Made by a program: the position numbers and the translations under genes
The notes under the pieces: model-generated
What the model saw: the letters and a program-made list of their open reading frames with translations, nothing else
The model's database searches: none
What the model was told of the DNA's origin: nothing
Shown here: in pieces, positions 1-8,195 of the stretch
How positions within the stretch are numbered: position 1 is the stretch's first letter
Layout: every line of letters starts with the position of its first letter
From: Shinella curvata
Lineage (GTDB): Bacteria; Pseudomonadota; Alphaproteobacteria; Rhizobiales; Rhizobiaceae
Direction: 5' to 3'
Assembly: GCF_022899935.1 (NCBI RefSeq)
Contig: NZ_JALJCJ010000003.1
Location: 234,947-298,946, forward strand
Length of the DNA: 64,000 nucleotides

Positions 1-254
1 TCCTCGAAGATCGGCAGGGCATCGATATCGGCGCGGATGCCAATGGACTTGCGGCCGGTGCCGTTGGTCAGCGTCGCAACGAGGCCGGTCGTCGCGAGAC
101 CGCGCGTCACTTTATATCCGTAGCTTTCCAGATGGCGGGCGATGACATCCGAGGTGCGAAACTCCTCAAGGCCGAGTTCGGGATGTTCGTGCAGATCGCG
201 GCGGATCGCCACCAGCTCGGGCATGGAATTTTGAAGAGACGTATGAATGGACAT
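1..254 (-). CDS. M20-family amidohydrolase (N-terminal fragment)
   Basis: The gene begins at the ATG at 252-254 and runs off the left edge, so only about 84 residues are visible. They read as the start of an M20 metallopeptidase/hippurate-hydrolase-type enzyme: the RRDLHEHPELGLEE segment and the later GIRADIDALPI segment are hallmarks of that family, and the aspartate of RADIDALP normally helps bind the metal pair. Such enzymes hydrolyse N-acyl amino acids or related amides in the cytoplasm. Its start lies one base beyond the stop of the upstream permease (256-258), so it is probably the last gene of the minus-strand transporter operon. By context I infer an N-acyl-arginine or similar substrate, but this is not shown by the sequence. 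Confidence 0.85.
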   Translation of the reverse strand, partial: MSIHTSLQNSMPELVAIRRDLHEHPELGLEEFRTSDVIARHLESYGYKVTRGLATTGLVATLTNGTGRKSIGIRADIDALPIFE

Positions 255-255
255 A

Positions 256-1074
256 TCAGGCACCACGTGAAGGGATTTTGCTTTCGAAATAGCGGAAGGC
301 CACGACCAGAATGGCGGTGAGGCAGAGATAGATGAGTGCCAGAAGCAGCAGCGGCTCGTAGGTCAGATAAGTCGCCTGCCGCACCTTGGAGATGACGGCA
401 TAGGCATCGATGACGGTGATCGTTGCGACGAGCGGCGTCGATTTCAGCTGCAACACGGTTTCGCCGTTGAGCGTCGGCAGGGCGCGATAGACGGCGCGCG
501 GCAGCCAGATGCGGCGGAACATGGTGAAGGGGCTCATGCCATAGGCGCGCGCGGCCTCCAGTTCGCCCGGCGGCACACCGGCAAAGGCGCCGCGCATCAC
601 CTCGCCCTCATAGGCGGCGAAGGATAGTGTCAGCGCCGCCACGCCATAGGGCCACGCCTCGCGCAGATAGGGCCAGAGGAACGAGCTGCGAATGCCGGGA
701 AACTGCGGAAACAGTGAGCCCAGGCCATAATAGAGCAGCCAGAGCTGGAGCAGCAGCGGTGTGCCGCGGATGATGGTGCAGAACCCCTTCGCCAGCATTT
801 TCAGCGGCCACGGCCCCGTCACCTGCACGAGGCCGATCGGTACGGCAAGAAAAAAGCCGAGGATCGAAGTGGCAAACAACATCAGCAGCGTCACGCCGAC
901 GCCATGGGCCAGCGCACCGGAATATTTCGGCACCCATTCCCAGCGCATGAACCAGATGACGCAGAACACGAAGATCGCGGCAATCGCCATCAGCACGATG
1001 CGGTGCGGCTTGAAGAAACTCTGCTTGCTGGGCAGTTCGGTCAGCGCCATCGCAGAAACGGTTTGTTCCGTCAT
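256..1074 (-). CDS. Amino-acid ABC transporter permease, HisM type
   Basis: This is an inner-membrane permease of the polar amino-acid uptake family, about 272 residues. A hydrophobic N-terminus (around residues 27-45) precedes the usual permease core. The EAA loop that contacts the ATPase reads GELEAARAYGMSPFTMFRRIWLP in shape, and IIRGTPLLLQL is the conserved segment after the second helix. I chose the ATG at 1072-1074 because it overlaps the stop of the preceding permease gene as TGATG, a sign of translational coupling. A GTG one codon earlier is also possible. It should pair with the 1074-1802 permease, the 1872-2654 binding protein and the 2684-3457 ATPase as one importer, probably for arginine or a related guanidino compound. 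Confidence 0.9.
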   Translation of the reverse strand: MTEQTVSAMALTELPSKQSFFKPHRIVLMAIAAIFVFCVIWFMRWEWVPKYSGALAHGVGVTLLMLFATSILGFFLAVPIGLVQVTGPWPLKMLAKGFCTIIRGTPLLLQLWLLYYGLGSLFPQFPGIRSSFLWPYLREAWPYGVAALTLSFAAYEGEVMRGAFAGVPPGELEAARAYGMSPFTMFRRIWLPRAVYRALPTLNGETVLQLKSTPLVATITVIDAYAVISKVRQATYLTYEPLLLLALIYLCLTAILVVAFRYFESKIPSRGA

Positions 1075-1802
1075 CACGCCGTCCTCGTCATGCCGCGCCG
1101 GTAGTGGCGCTCTATGAAACCGATCAGCACGTTGGAGAGGAGCGTGATCATCAGGTAGAGCGCGCCCGCCGCGCAGAAGAACAGGAGATAGGCCTTGGTG
1201 CTGCCCGCCGCCTGGCGCGTTACGAGCGTCAGCTCGGAGAAGCCGACGACGGCAAGCAGCGCCGTGTCCTTGGTGGCGATGAGCCAGAGATTGGAGAGGC
1301 CGGGAATGGCATGCGGCAGCATGGCCGGCAGGGTGATGCGGCGCATGATCTGGGTGGGCGACATGCCATAGGCGCGCGCCGCCTCGATCTGGCCGGCTGG
1401 CACCGCCTTGATCGCGCCGCGGATGACCTCGGTGGAATACGCGCCCTGCACGACGCCGATGACGAAGATGCCGGCGGCAAGACCGCTGATATCGACCGCG
1501 CCCCAGCCAAAGGCAATGGAGATCTGACTCAGCACGTCCGTGCCGGCATAATAAAGAATGAGAATGAGCACGAGCTCCGGCACGGCGCGCACGAGCGTCG
1601 TGTAGACTTCAAGCAGATCCTTGGTGACCGGGCCGCCATAGAGCTTGCCCATGGCGCCGCCCGTGCCGAGGATGAGGCCGAGCCCGTAGCCGCCGATGGC
1701 GATCTGGATGGAATTCCACAGCCCCGCCAGAAGCACTCCGCCCCAGCCGGGCGGCTCGAGCGCAAGCAGGCTCCAGTTGATCAGCGATCCGGCATCGGCC
1801 AT
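1074..1802 (-). CDS. Amino-acid ABC transporter permease, HisQ type
   Basis: This is the second permease of the importer, about 242 residues from the ATG at 1800-1802. The EAA loop (QIEAARAYGMSPTQIMRRITLP) and the segment VRAVPELVLILILYYAG are typical of the HisQ/ArtQ family. The frame can be extended to a GTG at 1841, but that codon lies inside a strong intercistronic hairpin, so the internal ATG is the better start. The gene follows the binding-protein gene by 69 bases and overlaps the next permease at its stop codon. This gives the order binding protein, HisQ, HisM, M20 hydrolase in one transcript. Confidence 0.9.
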   Translation of the reverse strand: MADAGSLINWSLLALEPPGWGGVLLAGLWNSIQIAIGGYGLGLILGTGGAMGKLYGGPVTKDLLEVYTTLVRAVPELVLILILYYAGTDVLSQISIAFGWGAVDISGLAAGIFVIGVVQGAYSTEVIRGAIKAVPAGQIEAARAYGMSPTQIMRRITLPAMLPHAIPGLSNLWLIATKDTALLAVVGFSELTLVTRQAAGSTKAYLLFFCAAGALYLMITLLSNVLIGFIERHYRRGMTRTA

Positions 1803-1830
1803 GGGGTCTCGCGTCCGTTCGAGGAGAATT

Positions 1831-1852
1831 GCCGGCGGCACGAGCCGCCGGC
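1831..1852 (-). promoter_or_regulatory. Intercistronic hairpin between binding protein and permease
   Basis: A perfect 9-bp inverted repeat (GCCGGCGGC, 4-base loop, GCCGCCGGC) fills the gap between the binding-protein stop and the permease start. It has no T-run, so it is more likely an mRNA-stabilising or attenuating stem than a full terminator. Stems at this place commonly raise expression of the binding protein over the membrane subunits. Confidence 0.65.
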
Positions 1853-1871
1853 ATTACAATGCGAGGCCCGA

Positions 1872-2654
1872 TTAGCCGCCGTAGACGTCGAAGTCGAAAT
1901 ACTTCTTCGAGAACGTGTCGTAGGTGCCATTGGCGCGGATCGCCTTGATGGCCGCGTTGATCTTGTCCTTCAGCTCCGTCTCGCCCTTGCGCAGGCCGAC
2001 GCCGACGCCGAGGCCGAGGATTTCCGGATCGTCCTTCACGGTACCCTTCATGTCGCAGCAGGCCGAACCCTGTTCGGTCTTCAGGAAGTCGCCGAGCGCA
2101 ATCGAATCGGCCTGCACGGCGTCGATACGGCCGGCGGCCAGGTCGTTGTTGGCCTCATCCTGCGTCTGGTATTCCTTGACCGTCGCACCGGCGGCGCCGA
2201 AATACTTGTTGGCATAGACCTGGTGGATGGTCGCGACCTGCACGCCGAGCGTCTTGCCGGCAAGACCTTCCGGGGTCGCGTCGAACTTCGCATCCTTGGC
2301 GCCGATGATGCCCGGAGGCGAGTTGTAGTACTTGTCGGAGAAGTCGATCGTCTGCTGGCGTTCCGCCGTGATCGACATGGAGCCGATGATCATGTCGATC
2401 TTGTTGGTGGTCAGCGCCGGAATGATACCGTCCCATGCAACAGGCGTGATGACGCAGTCGAGCTTCGCTTCCGCGCAGATCGCCTTCATGAAGTCCACTT
2501 CCCAGCCTTCCCAGTTGCCCGAGGCATCCGGCGAAGTGAAGGGCGGATAGGGTTCGGCGGCAAAACCGACGCGGACCTGCTCGGCCGCGGCGCCCGAAAT
2601 GGCCGTAAGGCCGATCGCGGCGGCAAGGGCGATTGTCTTCAAGGCACTCTTCAT
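1872..2654 (-). CDS. Periplasmic amino-acid binding protein of the ABC importer
   Basis: This is a solute-binding protein of 260 residues, starting at the ATG at 2652-2654 after the ribosome site AGAGGGAAA. The N-terminus is a classical Sec signal peptide (MKSALKTIALAAAIGLTAISGAAAEQ, cleavage near residue 24). The mature part has the SBP_bac_3 signature: FAAEPYPPF, GWEVDFMKAICAEAKLDC, then a WDGIIPALTTNKID segment and SITAERQQTIDFSDKYY. These features match the lysine/arginine/ornithine-binding family. Two cysteines (SACCD) sit near residues 200-205. It should deliver the substrate to the two permeases downstream. Arginine or a methylated arginine is inferred from the divergent catabolic genes. 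Confidence 0.92.
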   Translation of the reverse strand: MKSALKTIALAAAIGLTAISGAAAEQVRVGFAAEPYPPFTSPDASGNWEGWEVDFMKAICAEAKLDCVITPVAWDGIIPALTTNKIDMIIGSMSITAERQQTIDFSDKYYNSPPGIIGAKDAKFDATPEGLAGKTLGVQVATIHQVYANKYFGAAGATVKEYQTQDEANNDLAAGRIDAVQADSIALGDFLKTEQGSACCDMKGTVKDDPEILGLGVGVGLRKGETELKDKINAAIKAIRANGTYDTFSKKYFDFDVYGG

Positions 2655-2683
2655 GATTTTCCCTCTGTTGGTTTTTTTGCTTC

Positions 2684-3457
2684 TCAGTGGATGGAGCTGA
2701 TGAACTTCTTCAGCCGCTCCGATTTCGGTGCTCCGAAAATCTCGTCCGGCGGGCCCTGCTCCTCGATGAGGCCGTTCGCCAGGAAGACGACGTGGCTCGC
2801 CACGTTGCGCGCGAACTTCATCTCGTGCGTGACGAGGATCATGGTGCGCTTTTCCTTGGCGAGATCGCCGATGACGGTGAGCACTTCGCCCACCAGTTCC
2901 GGATCGAGCGCGGAGGTGGGTTCGTCGAACAGCATGACATGGGGCTGGATGGCGAGCGCGCGGGCAATTGCCGCGCGCTGCTGCTGGCCGCCAGAAAGGA
3001 AGGCCGGATAGGCATCGCGCTTCTCGTGCAGACCGACGCGGCGCAGCAGCGTTTCGGCCCGCTCGATCGCCTCGTCCTTCCTGATGCCGAGCACATGGAC
3101 TGGCGCCTCGATGACGTTTTCGAGGATCGTCATGTGCTGCCACAGATTGAAGCTCTGGAAAACCATGCCGAGGCGGGAGCGCAGGCGCTGCACCTGCTTG
3201 CGGTCGGCGGGCATCATGCCGCCATGACCGTCCTTCTTCATGGCGATCGTCTCGCCATGGATGGTCACCGTGCCGGCGCTCGGCAGCTCCAGCATGTTGA
3301 TGCAGCGAAGGAAGGTCGACTTGCCCGAGCCCGAGCCGCCGATGATGGCGATGACGTCGCCCTCATGCGCGGTGAGCGATACGCCCTTGAGAACCTCGAG
3401 CGGTCCGAAGCGCTTGTGCAGTTGCGTGACCGCGATAGCCTCGGCGCGTTCCGTCAT
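2684..3457 (-). CDS. ABC transporter ATP-binding protein, HisP type
   Basis: This is the cytoplasmic ATPase of the polar amino-acid importer, about 257 residues. It shows Walker A (GGSGSGKST), the Q-loop (MVFQSFNLW), the ABC signature (LSGGQQQRAAIARAL), Walker B (VMLFDEPTSALDP) and the switch histidine (LVTHEMKFA). The open frame extends 47 codons upstream, but homologues start near MTERAEAIAV, so I place the start at the ATG at 3455-3457. It is the first gene of the minus-strand operon and lies 29 bases before the binding-protein gene. Its promoter must lie in the 214-bp region shared with the divergent hydrolase gene. Confidence 0.93.
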   Translation of the reverse strand: MTERAEAIAVTQLHKRFGPLEVLKGVSLTAHEGDVIAIIGGSGSGKSTFLRCINMLELPSAGTVTIHGETIAMKKDGHGGMMPADRKQVQRLRSRLGMVFQSFNLWQHMTILENVIEAPVHVLGIRKDEAIERAETLLRRVGLHEKRDAYPAFLSGGQQQRAAIARALAIQPHVMLFDEPTSALDPELVGEVLTVIGDLAKEKRTMILVTHEMKFARNVASHVVFLANGLIEEQGPPDEIFGAPKSERLKKFISSIH

Positions 3458-3490
3458 CGTGGAGATGTCTCCAGCGCACGGAAAATCGAT

Positions 3491-3503
3491 GCATGACACA
3501 TGC
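3491..3503. promoter_or_regulatory. Dyad in the divergent control region
   Basis: The perfect palindrome GCATG-aca-CATGC lies between the transporter operon and the catabolic operon. A dyad here is a reasonable candidate operator for the TetR-type regulator encoded at 4563-5201. The assignment is inference; the short arms alone are weak evidence. Confidence 0.35.
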
Positions 3504-3579
3504 CAAATTCCCCTGTTTTTCAGCGTTCCCGCGGGCATCTTCGGCCCGTCGTTTCGTCTTGTGGATTGCATCGTGGCAC

Positions 3580-3607
3580 TTGTTAAGAAATTGTTCAAGC
3601 GTATAAT
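3580..3607 (+). promoter_or_regulatory. Sigma-70-like promoter for the catabolic operon
   Basis: A perfect -10 box TATAAT (3602-3607) is preceded by TTGTTA (3580-3585) with a 16-base spacer. Transcription would start near 3614, giving a leader of about 57 bases before the dimethylargininase-like gene. This is one of the clearest sigma-70-type promoters in the window. Confidence 0.65.
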
Positions 3608-3670
3608 AGTGTCGTCGCTGACTTTTCTGGCAGCACCCGCTTTCGATCAAAAATTCCTTGGGAGTATTGA

Positions 3671-4549
3671 ATGACCGCCTACGGTTCGCAGGAAATGTCG
3701 GCCCCCCTGATGCGCGTTCTGATGCGCCGCCCCGGCGCCAGCCTCTCGGCCGCCGATCCGGCCAAGTGGCATTACGGCCCGACCTTCGACGGCGCGCGCG
3801 CCGTGCACCAGTACAAGGCCTTCGCGGAGCTCGTCGAAAAGTCCGGCACCGAGATCATCTGGCTCGAGGACGAAGGCGACGGCCTGGCCGATGCCATGTT
3901 CACCCATGATCCCTCGCTGATGTCCGACCATGGCGCCATCCTGCTGCGCATGGGCAAGCCGCTGCGCGTGGCCGAAACCGCGCTGCACGAAAAAGCCTAT
4001 GCCGAGCGCCAGATCCCGATCCTCGGCCGCATCGAAGGCAACGGCACCGTCGAAGGCGGCGACTGCATCTGGCTCGACGCCAAGACGCTGGTCATCGGCC
4101 GCGGCGTGCGCACCAACCAGGAAGGCATCGACCAGATTTCCGCCATCCTGGCCCCGCACGGCGTCACGGTCCTCGCCTATGACCTGCCGCTCTGGCAGGG
4201 CGAGGAGGCCTGCCTGCATCTGATGAGCGTGATGAGCCCGCTGGCCGACAATCTGGCCCTGGTCTTCGCGCCGCTCCTGCCGGCCGCGTTCTACCAGCTC
4301 CTGAAGAAGCGCGGCGTGACGCTCATCGAAGCGCCGGCCGACGAGTTCCACGCCAGCAACGGCCTGTCGCTCAACGTGCTGCCGACCCGCCCGAATGAAG
4401 TCATCATGGTGGAAGGCTTCCCGGCCACCAAGGCGGCGATGGAAGCGGCCGGCTGCACCGTGCAGACCTTCGAGGCCGATGCGCTGTGCATCGCCTGCGA
4501 GGGCGGCCCGACCTGCCTGACGCGGCCGGTGCTGCGCCGCGCCGCTTAA
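3671..4549 (+). CDS. Dimethylargininase / arginine-deiminase-fold hydrolase
   Basis: This is a 292-residue cytoplasmic enzyme of the guanidine-modifying (amidinotransferase/deiminase) superfamily. The visible catalytic set fits N-omega,N-omega-dimethylarginine dimethylaminohydrolase. There is an EGGD motif at about residues 128-131, a histidine at about 183 (CLHLMS), and a nucleophilic cysteine at about 282 in GGPTCLTRP near the C-terminus. The length is close to bacterial DDAH and well short of true arginine deiminase (about 400 residues). It would turn methylated arginines into citrulline and methylamines. The ATG at 3671 follows a GGAG ribosome site. It is the first gene of a plus-strand operon with a TetR regulator, transaminase and decarboxylase. 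Some relatives act on other guanidino or ureido compounds, so the substrate is not certain. Confidence 0.82.
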   Translation: MTAYGSQEMSAPLMRVLMRRPGASLSAADPAKWHYGPTFDGARAVHQYKAFAELVEKSGTEIIWLEDEGDGLADAMFTHDPSLMSDHGAILLRMGKPLRVAETALHEKAYAERQIPILGRIEGNGTVEGGDCIWLDAKTLVIGRGVRTNQEGIDQISAILAPHGVTVLAYDLPLWQGEEACLHLMSVMSPLADNLALVFAPLLPAAFYQLLKKRGVTLIEAPADEFHASNGLSLNVLPTRPNEVIMVEGFPATKAAMEAAGCTVQTFEADALCIACEGGPTCLTRPVLRRAA

Positions 4550-4562
4550 ACGAGGGAGAGCA

Positions 4563-5201
4563 ATGGCCCGCCGGACCTTCCATCGCGCCCCCGAGGCCGA
4601 ACGCCGCCACGATCTGATCGAGGCGACGCTCGACTGCATCGCGGAATACGGGCTCGAAGGCGCGACGGTCCGGCAGATCGCCATCAAGGCGGGTGTCACG
4701 GCGGGCCTGATCCGGCATTATTTCCAGTCGAAGGAGCATATCCTTCAGGAAGCCTACCGCGTCGTCATCGCCCGGCTGACGGAGAAGGCCGAACGGGTGT
4801 CGGGCGACGCGGAAACGCGGCTGCGCGACTTCATCGTCATCAACCTGACGGAGCCGGTCGCCAACAGCCGCAGCCTGTCGCTTTGGGCGTCGTTCATCAG
4901 CCGGGTCAGCGTCGATCCGGAGTTGGCCGCGATCCACCGTGAAGGTTACCTCAGCTTCCGCGACACGCTGGAACACCTGCTCGCCGATTTCCTTTCCACC
5001 CAAGGCGCGGATTCCTCGCCGGAACGATGCCGCAGGCTGGCGATCGCCATCAACGGCCTGCTCGACGGTCTCTGGCTGGAAGGCTGCCTGGCCGGCGAAC
5101 TGTTCGGCGACAGCGAACTGGTCGAGATCGCCCTGACCTCGATCGAAACCTTGCTTGGAATATCCCTGAAGCTGGTCGACGCCCCGCGCGCCGACGGTTA
5201 A
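4563..5201 (+). CDS. TetR/AcrR-family regulator (BetI-like)
   Basis: This is a 212-residue regulator with an N-terminal TetR helix-turn-helix at about residues 14-60 (ATVRQIAIKAGVTAGLIRHYF, then SKEHIL). A longer helical ligand-binding and dimer domain follows, similar to the BetI subgroup. It sits 13 bases after the dimethylargininase-like gene and 33 bases before the transaminase, inside the operon it probably controls. The likely operator is in the 3458-3670 divergent region, and the likely ligand is the imported guanidino compound or a pathway intermediate. These last points are inferred from position only. Confidence 0.85.
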   Translation: MARRTFHRAPEAERRHDLIEATLDCIAEYGLEGATVRQIAIKAGVTAGLIRHYFQSKEHILQEAYRVVIARLTEKAERVSGDAETRLRDFIVINLTEPVANSRSLSLWASFISRVSVDPELAAIHREGYLSFRDTLEHLLADFLSTQGADSSPERCRRLAIAINGLLDGLWLEGCLAGELFGDSELVEIALTSIETLLGISLKLVDAPRADG

Positions 5202-5234
5202 ACCACCCCCGAAATAGACATGCGGAGAACGGCC

Positions 5235-6425
5235 ATGCGCTACGCGTCCATCACAGACCGGCTTCAGAATCTCGGCTCCGAAAAATGGGCCATTCATGCC
5301 GAGGCACGGCGCTTGCAGCGCGAGGGCAAGGCCGTGATCGAGCTCACCATCGGCGAGCCCGACGTGCCGCCGGATCCCGCGCTGCTGGCCGAGGCCGTGC
5401 GCGCCATGCATGCCGGCCGCTACCGCTATTCCAACGGCCGCGGCGAACCTTCCGTCGTCGATGCCGTCGTGCGCAAGTACCAGAAGCGCCGCAGCGACGT
5501 GACCGCCGAAAACGTGCTGTGCTTCCCCGGCACCCAGACCGCCCTCTTCGCCGTCATGCTCGGCCTTGTCGAGGCGGGCGACGCCGTGCTTGTCGGCGAC
5601 CCGCTCTATGCCACCTATGAAGGCGTCATCCGATCGACGGGCGCCGTGCAGGTTCCCGTGCCGCTGCGCCCGGAAAACGGCTTCCACATGAAGGCCGCCG
5701 ATCTCGAGGCCGCGATTACACCGGAAAGCCGCGTGCTGCTGCTCAACACGCCGCACAACCCGACAGGCGCCGTATTGACCGCCCAGGAAATCGCCGAGAT
5801 CGGCGCCGTCTGCCGCAAACACGATCTCTGGATCGTCTGCGACGAGGTCTACGAACAGCTCGTCTTCGGCGCGACCTTCGCCTCGCCCTTCGACAATACC
5901 GATCTCGCCGAGCGCACCATCGTTGTTTCCTCGATCTCCAAATCCCATGCCGCGCCCGGTTTCCGCAGTGGCTGGACGGTCGGCCCGAAAGAGTTCTGCG
6001 CCCGTTTGCTTGCCGTATCCGAGACCATGCTGTTCGGCGGCCAACCCTTTATCGCCGACATGACGGCTTATGCGCTCGACAATCCGATCTCGACCGCCGC
6101 CACCATGCGCCGGACCTACCAGGCCCGCGCCACCCGTTTCGCCGAGGCACTATCTCGTGCCCCCGGCCTGACGCCGCTGCCGCCGGAGGCCGGCATGTTC
6201 ATCGTGATCGACGTTTCCGAGACCGGCATGAACGGTGAGGATTTCGCCTGGGCGCTCCTGCGCGAGGAACTGGTCGCGGTCATGCCCGGTTCGTCCTTCG
6301 GCGAGCAGGCGGCAGGCTTCATCCGCCTCAGCCTCACCGTGCCGGATGCCCATATCGACGAGGCCTGCCGGCGCATCGCAGCGCTTGCTGCCCGATCCAC
6401 CCTGCCGAAGGAGCGCCGCGCATGA
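5235..6425 (+). CDS. aruH: PLP-dependent aminotransferase, AruH-like (arginine:pyruvate)
   Basis: This is a class I/II aminotransferase of about 396 residues. The pyridoxal-phosphate lysine is about residue 236, in SSISKSHAAPGFRSGW; NTPHNPTGAV and the later IVCDEVYEQL supply the cofactor contacts, and RLSLTVP near the C-terminus carries the carboxylate-binding arginine. The ATG at 5235 is preferred over one at 5220 because CGGAGA lies at the right distance before it. The stop overlaps the start of the ThDP decarboxylase (ATGA). A transaminase directly coupled to an AruI-like decarboxylase is the known arginine transaminase arrangement, in which arginine plus pyruvate gives 5-guanidino-2-oxopentanoate. 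The specific assignment rests on this pairing; the fold assignment is firm. Confidence 0.8.
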   Translation: MRYASITDRLQNLGSEKWAIHAEARRLQREGKAVIELTIGEPDVPPDPALLAEAVRAMHAGRYRYSNGRGEPSVVDAVVRKYQKRRSDVTAENVLCFPGTQTALFAVMLGLVEAGDAVLVGDPLYATYEGVIRSTGAVQVPVPLRPENGFHMKAADLEAAITPESRVLLLNTPHNPTGAVLTAQEIAEIGAVCRKHDLWIVCDEVYEQLVFGATFASPFDNTDLAERTIVVSSISKSHAAPGFRSGWTVGPKEFCARLLAVSETMLFGGQPFIADMTAYALDNPISTAATMRRTYQARATRFAEALSRAPGLTPLPPEAGMFIVIDVSETGMNGEDFAWALLREELVAVMPGSSFGEQAAGFIRLSLTVPDAHIDEACRRIAALAARSTLPKERRA

Positions 6426-8029
6426 CCACGAAAACCGTAGGCGAAGTCCTCGTCGATCTCCTGGAGGCCAATGGCGTCGAGGTCGTGTTCGGCATTCCCG
6501 GCGTCCATACCGTCGAGCTCTACCGTGGCCTTGCCGCCTCGAAGATCCGCCACATCACGCCGCGCCACGAACAGGGTGCCGGCTTCATGGCGGATGGCTA
6601 TGCCCGCGTCTCCGGCAAGCCGGGCGTCGCGCTCGTCATCACCGGCCCCGGCCTCACCAACACCATCACCGCGATGGCGCAGGCCCGGCAGGATTCCGTG
6701 CCGATGCTGGTCATCTCGGGCGTCAACAAGCGCGATTCGCTCGGCCATGGCCGCGGCCTCTTGCATGAACTTCCCGACCAGCAGGGCATGATGAAGACGC
6801 TGGCGCTCTATTCGCATACGTTGCTCAACCCCGCCGACCTGCCGCTCGTCGTCGAGCGCGCCTTCGCCGTGCTGCTTTCCGGCCGCCCCGGCCCCGTCCA
6901 TATCGAAATCCCGACGGATGTGATGGCAAAGCCGATCGAGACGGGGAGCTTCCCCGCCGCCGTCGCGACACGCCCGCGCGCCGACGCCGAAACGCTGCAG
7001 CGCGCCGCCATTCTCTGCACCAATGCGTCGCGCCCCGTCATCCTCGCCGGTGGCGGTGCCATCACGGCGGAGGAGGAGATCCGCTCGCTTGCCGAGCGTA
7101 TCGGCGCCCCCGTCGTCACCACGGTCAATGCCCGAGGCATGCTCGCCGGCCATCCGCTGTGCGTGCCGGCCAGCCCCAGCATGAAATCCGTGCGCCGCAT
7201 GCTCTCGGACGCCGACCTCGTCGTCGCCTTCGGCACGGAATTCGGCCCGACCGACTACGACATCAATGTCGACGGCGGCTTCCCGCGGCTGCGCTCGCTT
7301 ATCCGCATCGACATCGACGCCGCCCAGCTCGCACGCACGCCGCAATCGGGCCTGTCGATCTTCTCCAGCGCCAAGACGGCCGCGGCGGGCATGCTCGGTT
7401 TCCTGGAGGGCCACAAGGCGATCGGCAATGGCGCGGCCCGCGCCGAAACCGCCCGCAAGGGGTCGTGGAACGAACTAACACCGAAGATGCAGGCGGAAAT
7501 CGGCGTCATCGACGCGATCTACCGCACGCTGCCCAAGGCGATCATCGTCGGCGACTCGACGCAGGCCATCTATGCCGGCAATTACTATTGTGCCGCCCCC
7601 CGTCCGCGCAGCTGGTTCAATGCCGCCACGGGCTACGGTGCGCTCGGCTTCGCCCCACCCGCCGCCATCGGCGCGGCGCTCGCCGAGCCCGACGCCCCGA
7701 TCATCTGCCTCGTCGGCGACGGCGGCCTGCAATTCTCGCTGTCCGAAATAGGCTCGGCCGTGGACGCCGACGCCCGCGTCGTCTTCCTCGTCTGGAACAA
7801 TGACGGTTACCAGGAAATCGAGAATTTCATGATCGATGCCGGCATCACGCCCGAGGGCGTCAAACCCTCCGCCCCGGATTTCATCGCCATCGGTACCGCC
7901 TATGGCGTGCCCTCCGAGCGTCTTGCCGACGTGGCCGAACTGCCCGCCGCGCTGGAGCGAGCCGCCGGCCGCAAGGGCCCGAGCCTTGTCGAAATCCACC
8001 AGACCGGGACGAAAGGTGCAACGGCCTGA
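6422..8029 (+). CDS. aruI: ThDP-dependent decarboxylase, AruI-like (5-guanidino-2-oxopentanoate)
   Basis: This is a 535-residue thiamine-diphosphate enzyme of the acetolactate-synthase/benzoylformate-decarboxylase fold. The N-terminal PYR domain has the RHEQGAGFMADGYAR motif with the cofactor-activating glutamate near residue 50. The central domain follows, and the C-terminal PP domain shows GDGGLQFS with NNDGYQEI about 30 residues on, the GDG-NN magnesium/ThDP motif. HELPDQQGM is characteristic of the AruI-like group. It would decarboxylate the keto acid made by the adjacent transaminase to 4-guanidinobutyraldehyde. No aldehyde dehydrogenase or guanidinobutyrase follows, so those steps must be encoded elsewhere. 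The gene ends before a strong hairpin at 8072. Confidence 0.83.
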   Translation: MTTKTVGEVLVDLLEANGVEVVFGIPGVHTVELYRGLAASKIRHITPRHEQGAGFMADGYARVSGKPGVALVITGPGLTNTITAMAQARQDSVPMLVISGVNKRDSLGHGRGLLHELPDQQGMMKTLALYSHTLLNPADLPLVVERAFAVLLSGRPGPVHIEIPTDVMAKPIETGSFPAAVATRPRADAETLQRAAILCTNASRPVILAGGGAITAEEEIRSLAERIGAPVVTTVNARGMLAGHPLCVPASPSMKSVRRMLSDADLVVAFGTEFGPTDYDINVDGGFPRLRSLIRIDIDAAQLARTPQSGLSIFSSAKTAAAGMLGFLEGHKAIGNGAARAETARKGSWNELTPKMQAEIGVIDAIYRTLPKAIIVGDSTQAIYAGNYYCAAPRPRSWFNAATGYGALGFAPPAAIGAALAEPDAPIICLVGDGGLQFSLSEIGSAVDADARVVFLVWNNDGYQEIENFMIDAGITPEGVKPSAPDFIAIGTAYGVPSERLADVAELPAALERAAGRKGPSLVEIHQTGTKGATA

Positions 8030-8071
8030 TTCACCGGGGCAGGCTTCTGAGAGTGTCGGCACGCCCAAAAC

Positions 8072-8108
8072 AACCCGGAAAATCCGGCACATGACGGTTT
8101 TCCGGGTT
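8072..8108 (+). terminator. Hairpin ending the arginine catabolic operon
   Basis: An 11-bp perfect inverted repeat (AACCCGGAAAA, 15-base loop, TTTTCCGGGTT) begins 43 bases after the aruI-like stop codon. The right arm starts with four Ts and is followed by AATAT, so termination is likely though not of the classic long-T form. Confidence 0.65.
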
Positions 8109-8195
8109 AATATCCACGCGCGCCTTTGCAAAAGCGTCGTTTATTTGTCATGGATGCGACGCTGCTTGCCGCCTCGGCTGAGCAAGGGCTGAAGC

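Noticed and set aside
1104..3011. Long plus-strand open frame (635 codons) antisense to the transporter genes
   Set aside because: The minus strand encodes clear ABC transporter proteins with all motifs; the antisense frame is a high-GC shadow rich in Arg/Gly/Asp with no known motif.
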